Source: Sphaerospermopsis sp. SIO1G1
Lineage (GTDB): Bacteria; Cyanobacteriota; Cyanobacteriia; Cyanobacteriales; Nostocaceae
Direction of reading: 5' to 3'
Assembly: GCA_010672785.1 (NCBI GenBank)
Contig: JAAHFX010000010.1
Span: 47,712-96,737, forward strand
DNA length: 49,026 bases
Position numbers and translations under genes: made by a program. Below, piece after piece: positions 7,689 through 16,208 of this stretch; the first letter of the stretch is position 1; each line of letters begins with the position of its first letter. The notes below the pieces were generated by a model. The model saw only the letters and a program-made list of their open reading frames with translations, was not told the DNA's origin and did not search any database.

Positions 7689-8234
7689 CTATTTTAAATC
7701 TAGCAAACCTGTTTCTTTCAACTTGGGATTAAACCGAACTTGAGTTTTTACCCCTCGTAATTCTAATATGGATAAAATTTCTGCTTCCACTCGACGAGCT
7801 ACATTTTTGAGAAGTTTTGTTTTTGCTAACTCATCCAGTCGTGAATCTTGATAATTATTTTGTTCTTCTAATGTCATAAATTGTTTGACATCAATGGGAT
7901 TAGTCCATTTTTCTTTATTTTCACTATTTTCAATAGAAAAACTACTATTTTCGCTCACCCATTCTTTTTCAATCTCTTCTAAAAGACTACGTTTAGGACT
8001 TTCTATTGTATGTATCTTCAACCAATAACACTTTTCTGGAACACGGACTAAATGTTGCTTACAGCTAAGATAAACATTACGAGAATAACCTACAAATTGG
8101 ATAGTCTTATCTTGATCAAAAATAGCATAAACTCCTATTTTTCTATCAAAATTTTCTGGTAATTCACCACTTTCATCAATGTAGGGTATGTATTCTAAAT
8201 TAGCTAAAGTAGGAATATCACTTCTGGATGTCAT
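7689..8234 (-). CDS. GIY-YIG nuclease family protein
   Basis: This 181-residue protein has an N-terminal GIY-YIG-like core: GVYAIFDQD (the GIY strand) and, about ten residues later, FVGYSRNVYLSCKQHL (the YIG strand with the family Arg). A helix ends in a Glu-rich segment (LLEEIEKEWV) where the metal-binding Glu is expected. The C-terminal third is helical and unassigned. The stand-alone architecture resembles the GIY-YIG proteins conserved in cyanobacteria and plastids, not homing endonucleases. The spacer after it (7406-7688) holds no gene. Confidence 0.75.
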   Translation of the reverse strand: MTSRSDIPTLANLEYIPYIDESGELPENFDRKIGVYAIFDQDKTIQFVGYSRNVYLSCKQHLVRVPEKCYWLKIHTIESPKRSLLEEIEKEWVSENSSFSIENSENKEKWTNPIDVKQFMTLEEQNNYQDSRLDELAKTKLLKNVARRVEAEILSILELRGVKTQVRFNPKLKETGLLDLK

Positions 8235-8347
8235 TATTACATTCTAAAAACTACTCACCCATAATAGTGAAGAGTGACAGATTATGCACAAGTAAATACA
8301 GACTTATCAATTTGGGTTAAAATAGAAAATGGTTTTTACAATAAAAA

Positions 8348-8419
8348 AGCCCGTGACGAGGATTGAACTCGTGACCTCACCCTTACCAAGGGTGTGCTCT
8401 ACCACTGAGCCACACGGGC
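8348..8419 (-). tRNA. trnT-GGU: tRNA-Thr (GGT)
   Basis: On the minus strand the sequence folds as a full cloverleaf. The acceptor stem is GCCCGTG/CACGGGC, the D-loop is AGTGGTA, the anticodon stem CACCC/GGGTG holds TTGGTAA (anticodon GGT), and the T-arm is ACGAG-TTCAATC-CTCGT. The discriminator is T; CCA is not encoded. It reads ACN threonine codons and is 86 bases from the tRNA-Tyr gene upstream. Confidence 0.97.
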
Positions 8420-8508
8420 ATAATTAAGCTTCGGGTTCTAGCTGTAGGTTACAAAGCTGAGAATATATCTCGACACTCAGCTTATGTAACTTACACTTTT
8501 TAAAATGG

Positions 8509-8591
8509 TGGGCCGGGCTGGATTCGAACCAGCGTAGGCGCAAACCAACGGATTTACAGTCCGTCTCCATTAACCACTCGGACACCGACCC
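8509..8591 (-). tRNA. trnY-GUA: tRNA-Tyr (GTA)
   Basis: This minus-strand class II tRNA has a long variable arm. The acceptor stem is GGGTCGG/CCGGCCC, anticodon loop CTGTAAA lies in ACGGA/TCCGT (anticodon GTA), and the T-arm is GCTGG-TTCGAAT-CCAGC. The discriminator is A, followed by CCA in the genome (8506-8508), which may be an encoded 3' end or chance. It probably shares a transcript with tRNA-Thr downstream. Confidence 0.97.
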
Positions 8592-8990
8592 GCTGTGTCC
8601 CATTCCTAGTAATAGTAGCAGCAATTTTTTGCTTTGGCAAGGGGTGAGAAGAAATTTTTTTCTGACTGGGTGGCAAGGAAGGTAGAAATTAGGCAGGGAG
8701 CAGGGAGCAGGGGGCAGAGGGAAAGATGGTTTTGGTCCTTGTTTACTTTTTGTTACATACCTATAAATTTTCCCGCCGACTTACTTAGTAGGCAGTAAGT
8801 AGAGAATTAAAAATTTAATATAGCAGTATGTCCGGTGGGCAAGATGTCTACCCCACAAGGTTTAACTCTTTTAGGATGATCCAAGATGAGTAATACCAAA
8901 TCAGATTGTGAAAAAACTCTTTTACAATCTGTTGCCCCCTGCCACCTGCACCCTGCTTGATCCCAACGACAATTTTTAACGCCTACCTAC
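8592..8990. repeat. repeat-filled spacer
   Basis: There is no gene. The spacer holds GCAGGGAGCAGGGAG-type tandem sequence at 8694-8718, a decayed GGTGGGCAAGATG-type palindrome near 8834, and an interspersed repeat at 8942-8993. That last repeat is matched in opposite orientation at 19085-19140 and runs into the stop codon of the ABC transporter gene. Confidence 0.6.
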
Positions 8991-10802
8991 TTATACCCTG
9001 CCTCCCGTTTCCTGGAGTGAGTGCAAACGGTAATAAATACCTTTTCGCTGTAGCAGTTCACTATGATTACCAACTTCAGCAATTTTACCCTGGTCTAAAA
9101 CTAAAATCTGATTAGCATTTCTGATTGTACTCAGGCGGTGAGCAATTATAATTGTTGTGCGTGTTCCCTGAATAGAATTCATAGCAACTTGAATTGCACG
9201 CTCTGATTCAGAATCTAAGCTAGAAGTCGCTTCATCAAAAATGAGAACATCTGGTTCTACTAACAATGCTCTAGCAATACCTAATCTTTGTCTTTGTCCT
9301 CCTGATAACCTCACACCACGCTCACCAACTATGGTGTTATATCCATGAGAAAGTTGTTCAATTACTTCATCAACCCTAGCAATTCGACAAGCTTCTTGAA
9401 TTTGCTCTAGAGTTGCATCCGGTCTGCCATATTTGAGGTTATCTAAAACAGTACCATTGAAAATGTCAACTTCTTGGTGAACAATTGCCAATCTGCGTCG
9501 GTATTTAATTATATCTAAACTGTTAATATCTTCACCATCAATCAAAATTTTACCTGTGTTGGGTTCAAAATAGCGCAAGAGCAATTTGATTAAGGTTGAT
9601 TTACCAGAACCTGATTTACCTACCAAAGCTACAGTTTGATAAGGTTTAATTAAAAAATTGATATTTTGTAAAACTGGGCGGTTTGGATGATAACTGAAGC
9701 TCACATGGGAAAGTTCTATTTTACCTGTAAATTGATATGGTGTATCGTCCGCACTTTCTTGATCGAAGATATTATCTGTTCTTAATGGCATTGCTAAAAG
9801 TTCATTGAATCTAATTATAGGAGAATAGCGGCGAGAGAAAGATTCAATTAAAATACTAATAGGTTCTAACTCAGCATAGGCCATATTAGTCATAGTTAAA
9901 ATAACAATGAAGTGACCCAAAGAAATTTTGCCATTCAGAGTGGCAATGAGCGCAAAACTTAAAATAATTAGTACAGAAAACTGAACCACAGTTCTTTGGA
10001 ATGTTTGGACTTTTACGTATGATCTATGCAAACGATAAATAACAACGTAAATTTCTCTTTCTATACGTTGACTTTGCCTTTTAAATTCTCGTGCTTCAGT
10101 TGCATAGGCTTTTACTGTCTTGATATTTGTTACCAGTTCTGAAGTGCGACTTTCTGTATTTTCCATATATTTATCCACTTGCATCTCACATTTAATCAAA
10201 TACTGAATTTGTTTCCAAATAAAGCTAAAGATAAATACAAATGACGCAAAAAATAATATAGAAATTCGCCATTCAATCACGGTGATAAATACAAAAATCA
10301 CCAATGCACGAGTGATTTTAGGAATGAATTGTCCAGCAATTTCTGGATAACCCCATGTATAGTTAAAGATTCCCCTGGCAACTCTCCCTGAAATCCTACC
10401 TGGATTATTTTCATCATAAAATTCTAAGGGGAGACTGAGGATTTTTTTGATGGCTTGTTGGCTGTTATCACGTCTTCCTTTTAAAGCTATATACCAATCA
10501 AACCAGCTTGTTAACCAAGGTTGTGTAGGTGCTTTAATTACTGTAACTATAGAAATTAAACCCAATAAAACACTTAAAGAAAAAGTTTTATTAATTGGAT
10601 AATTTGTAATACTAGCAGCAGTATTAATTATTCCCTGTACTGGTTTATCTAAAGGTTGATTAGATAAAATATTTAATATTTGTCCAACTACATAGGGTAA
10701 TAATAAATCAAGGGTTTCGTAAATACTAGATGCGGTAATGCTAAAAATACTCAGCTTCCAGTAAGGACGAAAATAATTGAGAATATCTCTTAACTTCGTC
10801 AT
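8991..10802 (-). CDS. ABC exporter, fused permease and ATPase
   Basis: This is a half-size ABC exporter of about 603 residues (MsbA/lipid or peptide exporter class). The first ~320 residues are a six-helix transmembrane domain. The C-terminal ATPase has Walker A (GKSGSGKST, ~395), a Q-loop, the signature LSGGQRQRLG (~500), Walker B (VLIFDEATSSLDSE) and the H-loop (IIAHRLSTI). It would act as a dimer in the inner membrane; the substrate is unknown. I chose the ATG at 10802 (MTKLRDI) over an in-frame TTG three codons earlier. The stop codon lies inside a copy of an interspersed repeat, so the original C-terminus may have been altered. Confidence 0.92.
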   Translation of the reverse strand: MTKLRDILNYFRPYWKLSIFSITASSIYETLDLLLPYVVGQILNILSNQPLDKPVQGIINTAASITNYPINKTFSLSVLLGLISIVTVIKAPTQPWLTSWFDWYIALKGRRDNSQQAIKKILSLPLEFYDENNPGRISGRVARGIFNYTWGYPEIAGQFIPKITRALVIFVFITVIEWRISILFFASFVFIFSFIWKQIQYLIKCEMQVDKYMENTESRTSELVTNIKTVKAYATEAREFKRQSQRIEREIYVVIYRLHRSYVKVQTFQRTVVQFSVLIILSFALIATLNGKISLGHFIVILTMTNMAYAELEPISILIESFSRRYSPIIRFNELLAMPLRTDNIFDQESADDTPYQFTGKIELSHVSFSYHPNRPVLQNINFLIKPYQTVALVGKSGSGKSTLIKLLLRYFEPNTGKILIDGEDINSLDIIKYRRRLAIVHQEVDIFNGTVLDNLKYGRPDATLEQIQEACRIARVDEVIEQLSHGYNTIVGERGVRLSGGQRQRLGIARALLVEPDVLIFDEATSSLDSESERAIQVAMNSIQGTRTTIIIAHRLSTIRNANQILVLDQGKIAEVGNHSELLQRKGIYYRLHSLQETGGRV

Positions 10803-11094
10803 GATGCACAAGATGTAAAAATGATTTTGTTAGCCAGAAGATAATACTACATACGTGCTACATAAATGTCAAGGCTGAAAAAGTGACAAAAATTTGATGG
10901 AATTTATACATAAATGAATCAAAGCTAAACTCATACAGACTTCTGAATGCTGTTATACAAAACAAAACATAAATTTAGATAAAAGTAATGCAGAAAATTT
11001 CAGTTGGTAGTGGCAGCTACAGTAAATGGGGATCATGAGATGTTAGTTTGACATTTGTAATGTAAAATTGCGGCGTAAAAGCTCCTCAGCAGTT
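10803..11094. promoter_or_regulatory. divergent promoter region
   Basis: This AT-rich spacer lies between the divergent ABC exporter and DUF1830 genes and must contain both promoters. I could not pick -10 boxes with confidence and see no repeats. Confidence 0.35.
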
Positions 11095-11535
11095 ATGGCT
11101 CAAATATTAGATTCTCTACCACCGGAGCAATCAGGGAAAATCCTCTGCTGCTACATAAATGCTACAAGTAAGATACAGGTGGCGCGTATCTCCAATATTG
11201 CTAACTGGTATTTTGAACGTGTAGTTTTCCCCGGACAAAGATTAGTTTTTGAAGCTCCAAAAGATGCTCAAATGGAGATTCATACAGGAATGATGGCTAG
11301 TGCTATTCTGTCGGATACTATACCTTGCGATCGCTTGGCAGTGAATGATTCTGATGACAAGGGATCTCAACCAGGATCACAATCAGTATCAGACAGTGAA
11401 ACCACCGAACCTGATGTCATTGTTTCGGTAGTCAATACGAAAGTTGAAGATACTACAAAACCTTTACAAAATATTGCACCCAGTATGAGAGTTAATCAAT
11501 CTCAGCAGGGTTTTTTATTAAACCTGGGAGCTTAA
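11095..11535 (+). CDS. DUF1830 domain protein
   Basis: This 146-residue protein has an N-terminal DUF1830 domain (about residues 15-85: KILCCYINATSKIQVARI, NIANWYFERVVFPGQRLVFEA). The domain is nearly exclusive to cyanobacteria and has no known function. The remainder is an acidic, Ser/Thr-rich, probably disordered tail. The ATG at 11095 (MAQILDSLPPEQ) fits the family better than an in-frame TTG at 11068. A strong terminator follows. Confidence 0.85.
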   Translation: MAQILDSLPPEQSGKILCCYINATSKIQVARISNIANWYFERVVFPGQRLVFEAPKDAQMEIHTGMMASAILSDTIPCDRLAVNDSDDKGSQPGSQSVSDSETTEPDVIVSVVNTKVEDTTKPLQNIAPSMRVNQSQQGFLLNLGA

Positions 11536-11621
11536 ATTCTCCGTTCTTTTGAACTTTATTTAAGTTTAAAAAATTGCTGGGAGAGTATTTTTTGATAAAA
11601 AATAATAGTTGTCAATCTTTG

Positions 11622-11648
11622 GGTTGCTGAAATTCGGCAACCTTTTTT
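11622..11648 (+). terminator. intrinsic terminator after DUF1830 gene
   Basis: The stem GGTTGCTG / CGGCAACC (one wobble) with loop AAATT is followed by six T. Confidence 0.85.
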
Positions 11649-11909
11649 ATGTGACTTAAATTTGTGTCATTTCAGTTATCAGTTATCAGTTATCAGTTGT
11701 CAGTTATCAGTTGTACCTCTAGCTGAAGCAAGAGGATTGATTATACCCTTAAAAGAACGGGCTTTAAATCATAATTTTTCGGCCAACTCTGGTATCATTT
11801 TTAGATAGGGTTTGTTGTCAAGATCGAAGGGTATAATTTTACTTGACTCAGAGCATACCTTGAGACATAAAACAGATATGATTATCTCAGTAGTGAATTA
11901 AAAATTACT
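11649..11909. repeat. spacer with CAGTTAT heptamer array
   Basis: A heptamer array (CAGTTAT/CAGTTGT units) runs from 11673 to about 11713. The rest of the spacer to 11909 is unassigned and carries the promoter of the DUF4079 gene. Confidence 0.7.
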
Positions 11910-12371
11910 ATGCACCTACCTTCTTTTTTGTGGCTTTGGAAAATAGCCGCTTGGTCTATGGGTTTATCTATTCTAGCTTATATAATTCTCGCTTTTTCTG
12001 GTTTTTGGTTATGGCAATTCAGAAATACAGGACGTTCTCCTATTGGTGTAGTTTTACCCCAGGTGAATAGAATAGTAAAAAATTTCCATTACACTATGGG
12101 AATAACTATAGTCAGTTTAGTTTTACTATTATTAGTAATTGGTATTGTTGGAACTTTAGGACATTTTGGATCTTTGGGTCATTCTTCACACTTAGTCGCA
12201 GGTTTAACTGTTGTGTTTTTGGTTTTAGTTTCTGCTTTTAGTGCTACTCAGATCCGTGCTGGTAAATTTTGGGCTAGACCTTTACACTTGACTTTAAATA
12301 TGATTTTATTCTTTGGTTTTGCCTGGGTATCTCTTACAGGTTGGGATGTAGTGCAGAAATATTTACCATGA
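11910..12371 (+). CDS. DUF4079 family membrane protein
   Basis: This is an integral membrane protein of 153 residues with four hydrophobic helices (about 8-34, 58-82, 92-113 and 124-145) and conserved histidines in NFHYTMG, LGHSSHLVAG and PLHLTLN. The spacing resembles cytochrome b561-like heme-binding four-helix proteins; DUF4079 is found in cyanobacteria and plants. Heme binding is inferred from the histidines. The gene appears monocistronic. Confidence 0.8.
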   Translation: MHLPSFLWLWKIAAWSMGLSILAYIILAFSGFWLWQFRNTGRSPIGVVLPQVNRIVKNFHYTMGITIVSLVLLLLVIGIVGTLGHFGSLGHSSHLVAGLTVVFLVLVSAFSATQIRAGKFWARPLHLTLNMILFFGFAWVSLTGWDVVQKYLP

Positions 12372-12813
12372 TCTTTAGAAATATGCTAGTTGATTTTTTT
12401 ATGGAGTTTTAGTTGAGAAAGGATATGAAAGGAATGAACCACGAAGAAGCGAAGGACACGAAGGAAAGAAGAAAGAAGAAGTTTTTTAGATACTTTTTCT
12501 CAGGAATTACGCAAAATAAATATCTCTTGTAACCCTAATTCCTCTGTGTTCTCTGTGCCTCTGTGGTTAATTTATTTCATGGCTTATGCGTAAGTCCTAT
12601 TGCTGTATTTTTACTAAATTTGGGATGTCCCTATCCTCTTTGATTGTTAAACTCATTAGTGCCGAAAGGGAACAGAAATAAGTTGATGTGTACTCCATTA
12701 GAGTGGGAATGCTATATCAGTTATGCTACCAGTAATAATCGAATTTATATAACTTTGAAAAAACTGCAATTTTTGAGTTTACAATGGGAAAGAAACACTA
12801 TCTAAATTGAACC
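12372..12813. other. spacer with MITE copy
   Basis: There is no gene. It contains the type 1 MITE-like element (12502-12598), preceded by an A/G-rich stretch with a 'CACGAAG' repeat (12440-12475). The promoter of the next gene should lie after 12650. Confidence 0.5.
12502..12598. mobile_element. MITE-like element, AGGACTTACGC family (type 1)
   Basis: The ends are AGGAATTACGC and GCGTAAGTCCT, 97 bp apart. The interior with CTGTGTTCTCTGTGCCTCTG matches the 36-126 copy (CTCTGCGTTCTCTGCGG). Confidence 0.7.
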
Positions 12814-13368
12814 GTGTCCGCACAATTAACTGATAATTCAACATCTATTTTCCGACTTTCTCCAGTCATCAGAATTACTCTGCTAACCTTATATATATCA
12901 TTAACAGTACCCTTACCATTTTTAGCAGAAGTAACTAAAGCACCCACACCACCAACATTATTATGGATAGGAATTGCTATTGGTTTTGTCGCATTATATG
13001 CAGTTTTAACTGAAAGAGTAATTGTAGATAACCAAGGTATTCAAGTTACATATCCAGTTTGGGTTCCCCGTTTTTTCCGCAAAGGTTGGACATTATCTTG
13101 GTCTGAAATCAAAAGTTTGAAACCTCGCACGACAGGACAAGGCGGTTTAGTTTATTATTTTCTCACTCAAGATGGAAAAGCTTATTTATTACCCATGCGT
13201 GTAGCTGGTTTTAATCGCTTAGTAAATTTTGTCCAAGCAAAAACAGGAATTGATACCACCGATGTTCGTCCTTTAGCTCAACCTTGGATGTACATAATTT
13301 TATTTTTCTGTACTCTCTTACTTTTATTGGTAGATGCTTGGACAATTAATACAGCAATAGGTTATTAG
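12814..13368 (+). CDS. conserved membrane protein of unknown function
   Basis: This 184-residue protein has two N-terminal hydrophobic segments (about 17-36 and 48-66), a soluble middle with alternating beta-strand pattern (ERVIVDNQGIQVTYPVWVP, GWTLSWSEIKSLKPR, GLVYYFLTQDGKAYLLPMR) and a C-terminal membrane helix (~160-180). The middle looks like a PH-like domain as in small bPH membrane proteins; this is a guess from pattern. It starts at GTG 12814. The next gene begins 98 bases later on the same strand, separated by a CCCCATCA tandem repeat. Confidence 0.6.
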   Translation: MSAQLTDNSTSIFRLSPVIRITLLTLYISLTVPLPFLAEVTKAPTPPTLLWIGIAIGFVALYAVLTERVIVDNQGIQVTYPVWVPRFFRKGWTLSWSEIKSLKPRTTGQGGLVYYFLTQDGKAYLLPMRVAGFNRLVNFVQAKTGIDTTDVRPLAQPWMYIILFFCTLLLLLVDAWTINTAIGY

Positions 13369-13398
13369 TCATTAGTTTTTTACATCAGTACACGTCTT

Positions 13399-13464
13399 TC
13401 CCTCCCCATCACCCCAACTCCCCATCACCCCAACTCCCCAACTCCCCAACTCCCCATCACCTCA
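13399..13464. repeat. CCCCATCAC/CCCCAACT tandem repeat
   Basis: The C-rich units CCCCATCACC and CCCCAACT alternate up to two bases before the ATG of the next gene, so that gene has no visible Shine-Dalgarno. A similar array precedes the VOC gene at 36195-36240. Confidence 0.75.
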
Positions 13465-13466
13465 CC

Positions 13467-14222
13467 ATGCTCAAACTAGAGGAAATTAACTTATATGCAA
13501 GGCTAAAAAATAATTCACCAGGATATCCAATTTTGCAAGATATTTCATTTCAGGTTTTACCTGGCGATCGCATCACTATTGTCGGTCATAATGGTGCTGG
13601 TAAAACCTCATTGTTACGTTTAATTAATCGCTTGTCTGAACCAACAAGCGGTAAAATGTATCTAGAAAATGAAGAATATCAGCAAATTCCAATCATCCAG
13701 TTACGTAGACAAATTATTTTAGTACAACAAGAATCTAAGTTATTGGGGATGACAGTCAGGGAAGCTTTGGCTTATCCTTTACTTCTGCAAGGCTTATCTA
13801 AATCAGAAATCCAGGAAAGAGTCAGTTATTGGAGCGAACAACTACAAATTCCTGATGAATGGTTAGGACATACTGAAGTACAGCTTTCAGCCGGACAGAA
13901 ACAGTTAGTGGCGATCGCACGTGCCTTAGTCATCCAACCTAAAATCCTACTCCTAGATGAGCCTATTTTTACCTTAGACCCTGGTAAAGCTTCCCTTGTG
14001 ATAAATGTCATCACCAAGCTAACTCAGGATTCTTCTGGGCCTTTTCAAACTGCTGTTTTAATGGTGAACCATCAACTTGACCTAGCTCAAGAATTTAGTA
14101 ATCGTTTGTTACATCTCCAGCAAGGCAAAATTTCGGTTAATTCACCAACTTCTCAAATTAACTGGGAGGAATTAAAAACCAATCTGATCTCAGCACAAAA
14201 ACAAGTAGATGAAGATTGGTAA
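13467..14222 (+). CDS. ABC transporter ATP-binding protein
   Basis: This lone ABC ATPase has 251 residues. Walker A is GHNGAGKTS (~41-49), then a Q-loop (VQQESK), signature LSAGQKQLVAIARAL (~142), Walker B (ILLLDEPIFTLDPG) and H-loop (MVNHQL). The resemblance is to importer-like or YbbL/FetA-type single-domain ATPases. No permease lies next to it; the preceding membrane protein is too short and lacks an ABC permease look, so the partner is unknown. A heptamer array follows the stop. Confidence 0.88.
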   Translation: MLKLEEINLYARLKNNSPGYPILQDISFQVLPGDRITIVGHNGAGKTSLLRLINRLSEPTSGKMYLENEEYQQIPIIQLRRQIILVQQESKLLGMTVREALAYPLLLQGLSKSEIQERVSYWSEQLQIPDEWLGHTEVQLSAGQKQLVAIARALVIQPKILLLDEPIFTLDPGKASLVINVITKLTQDSSGPFQTAVLMVNHQLDLAQEFSNRLLHLQQGKISVNSPTSQINWEELKTNLISAQKQVDEDW

Positions 14223-14227
14223 ATTTC

Positions 14228-14303
14228 AGTTATCAGTTATCAGTTATCAGTTATCAGTTATCAGTTATCAGTTGTCACTGTTCACTGTTCACTGTTTACT
14301 GTT
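14228..14303. repeat. CAGTTAT heptamer tandem array
   Basis: CAGTTAT units change into CACTGTT/TACTGTT units. The array reaches the stop codon of the response regulator gene on the other strand. It fills the whole gap between the two convergent genes. Confidence 0.85.
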
Positions 14304-15072
14304 AAGAACTTTGAGTTGCAAGGGTAGAACGTTGATTAGTGAATTTCTCTTTTGATAACTTGGTTGATGTTTGTGGAACATTAGCGTTCAAAATCTCCAT
14401 ATTAAATCTATATCCAACATTGCGGATAGTTTGAATTAAACTAGGTTGACGCGGATCAAGTTCCACTTTTTTCCTGAGTGATAAAACGTGAGTATCAATG
14501 GTACGCGGATTATCAATCGCATCTGGCCAAGCACGACGGAGTAATTCTGACCTACTTAAAGGTGTCCCACTCGCTTGTGCCAAAACATACAATAAACTAA
14601 ACTCCTGGGGTGTTAAATCTATAAATTCCCCTTGAAAACGGACTCTACGCTGCACTAAATCAATTTGTAAAGTTCCATAATCTAAATAAGCTGGTGCTGT
14701 TGGTGTCCGTCGGCGGCGAATCAGAGCTTCCACTCTGGCCAGAAATTCCTGCATTCCAAAAGGTTTGCTTAAATAATCATCTGCTCCTGCTTTTAAGCCG
14801 GTAACTATATCAGCTTCATTGTTACGGGCAGATAACATCAGAATTAAAGGTTGTTCTTGACGATGTAACCAACGGCAAAATTCAATACCATCTCCGTCTG
14901 ATAAGTCCGCATCTAGAATAACTAAAGTTGGCTGATGACTGAGAAAAACTTCTCTGGCTTGGTAAACACTCGCGGCCTGATGAACGCGGTATTCCAATTG
15001 TTGTAAGTGCCAACCTAGTAAAGACCTCAGATGAGGATTCCCCTCAATGATTTCAATACAAACCGAACCCAC
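14302..15072 (-). CDS. OmpR-family response regulator
   Basis: This is a two-component DNA-binding response regulator (256 residues). The receiver domain spans ~4-117, with phospho-acceptor Asp in LVILDADLSDGDG (~54), Thr/Ser switch in MLSARN and Lys in SKPFG. The winged-helix effector spans ~130-228 (LTPQEFSLLYVLAQ, then RTIDTHVLSLRKKVE and NVGYRF). It resembles the cyanobacterial NrrA/Rre37 group controlling sugar catabolism and nitrogen response, but I do not assign the symbol firmly. No histidine kinase is adjacent. The start is GTG; the acidic pocket begins with an unusual 'EGN' in place of DD. Confidence 0.85.
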   Translation of the reverse strand: MGSVCIEIIEGNPHLRSLLGWHLQQLEYRVHQAASVYQAREVFLSHQPTLVILDADLSDGDGIEFCRWLHRQEQPLILMLSARNNEADIVTGLKAGADDYLSKPFGMQEFLARVEALIRRRRTPTAPAYLDYGTLQIDLVQRRVRFQGEFIDLTPQEFSLLYVLAQASGTPLSRSELLRRAWPDAIDNPRTIDTHVLSLRKKVELDPRQPSLIQTIRNVGYRFNMEILNANVPQTSTKLSKEKFTNQRSTLATQSS

Positions 15073-15679
15073 AGTGGCAAGACCCCTTAGCGTCGTTGAT
15101 TTTCAAATTAACAATCTCAAGCTGAAGGTTTTGTAGTCTTTGTTACTTCCTTTGCTATTATCTTTACAATTTCCCAAATAAATCCTTGCAATAAATTCAA
15201 ATATTAAGAAATGAACTGAGAAATCTTACATAAATTTTATTTTTTTTTAATTTTTTGAGGCTTGATTTTCCCACGAGATAACAGCTGCACAAACTGATTG
15301 GGGCAATTTTTTTTTGCGTCCAGCATTTAACACCAGGATTGTAGTAAAATTAGATAGTAATCTATCAAAAGGCTTATTTTACAAGTCCAATTTTCCTGAG
15401 TCTGGCAATACAGAACAACAAGAAAAACCTGTACTCATCAAGGCTATTGTCAGTCACAAAATTGGTTCAATCCAAAGAAGAATCATAAAAATAGTTTACA
15501 AAAAAAATCCTCACAAGGGTTTCTCAACTAGGATCTAAACAGTAGGTTGTTAGCTGCTGGGGGGTCTGACCCAACGTCAATATATTAACTTTGGGTTAAT
15601 ACTGAAGAAGGAAGTCATACTTCACTTTCAAGCGTGAATCATATACAATTCCAATTCTCAAGAGATTAACACAGCAGTT
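15073..15679. other. spacer between response regulator and DUF6761 gene
   Basis: AT-rich, with a long T tract at 15240-15254. A 74-codon open frame starting at a TTG (15314) has no recognisable features and a basic, low-complexity composition; I do not call it a gene. Promoters for both flanking genes are expected here. I see no repeat family. Confidence 0.4.
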
Positions 15680-15934
15680 ATGCTCCAAGACACACAAACC
15701 ATTCGCTATTATCAAAAACTTACAGACGCCTTCGTCGAATTATGGAATCGCGGTTATCGTATGGATGATATGCGGATGTATTTGGATGGATTTTTAGCCG
15801 CACTGCGACAAAGCAATGCTATTGAGCCTTACTTGATTCACCGTTTAGAGGAAGAAGCAAGCCGTTACTTGTACGATAGCTCAAACTTTGCTATGGTTCA
15901 GCCAGAACCAGAACCGCAACATGGCTACTATTAA
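15680..15934 (+). CDS. DUF6761 family protein
   Basis: This small soluble protein has 84 residues and a cyanobacterium-specific pattern: MLQDTQTIRYYQKLTDA, ELWNRGYRMDDMRMYLDGF, then IEPYLIHRLEEEASRYLYD. It is predicted helical with a short acidic/proline C-terminal tail. The function is unknown. It is monocistronic with its own terminator. Confidence 0.8.
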   Translation: MLQDTQTIRYYQKLTDAFVELWNRGYRMDDMRMYLDGFLAALRQSNAIEPYLIHRLEEEASRYLYDSSNFAMVQPEPEPQHGYY

Positions 15935-16053
15935 ACCGTTAGCTACTATTGTTTGATTACCATACATTAATGCCGACGATCTTAGCATAGTTTTTGCGTT
16001 CGTCAACCGTATCTAACGGTATTAAATTTTGTAAATACTGTATTGAAAAGTGT

Positions 16054-16087
16054 ATCCCCTTGGCATTATGCGGCTAAGGGGATTTTT
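16054..16087 (+). terminator. intrinsic terminator after DUF6761 gene
   Basis: The 11-bp stem ATCCCCTTGGC / GCTAAGGGGAT has one G-T pair and an eight-base loop, and is followed by TTTTT (partly overlapping the stem end). Confidence 0.85.
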
Positions 16088-16208
16088 GGGTGATCAGGAG
16101 GTTAAGAGGTAGGGGCTTTCTAGCAGGGGGCTTTCTAGCAGGGTGCAGGGAGAAAAAAATTGTCATTGTGGTGTAGGAATTGGGTTAATTTATTTTAAAG
16201 AAATACTT

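Noticed and set aside
8424..8624. 66-codon minus-strand open frame
   Set aside because: It lies across the tRNA-Tyr gene; residues such as WFESSPAHH are the translation of the T-arm.
14302..15072. Naming the response regulator nrrA
   Set aside because: The overall impression is close to NrrA/Rre37, but this is from memory of the family without alignment, so no symbol is assigned.
15314..15538. 74-codon open frame upstream of the DUF6761 gene
   Set aside because: TTG start next to a T tract, no Shine-Dalgarno, basic low-complexity product, no recognisable domain.
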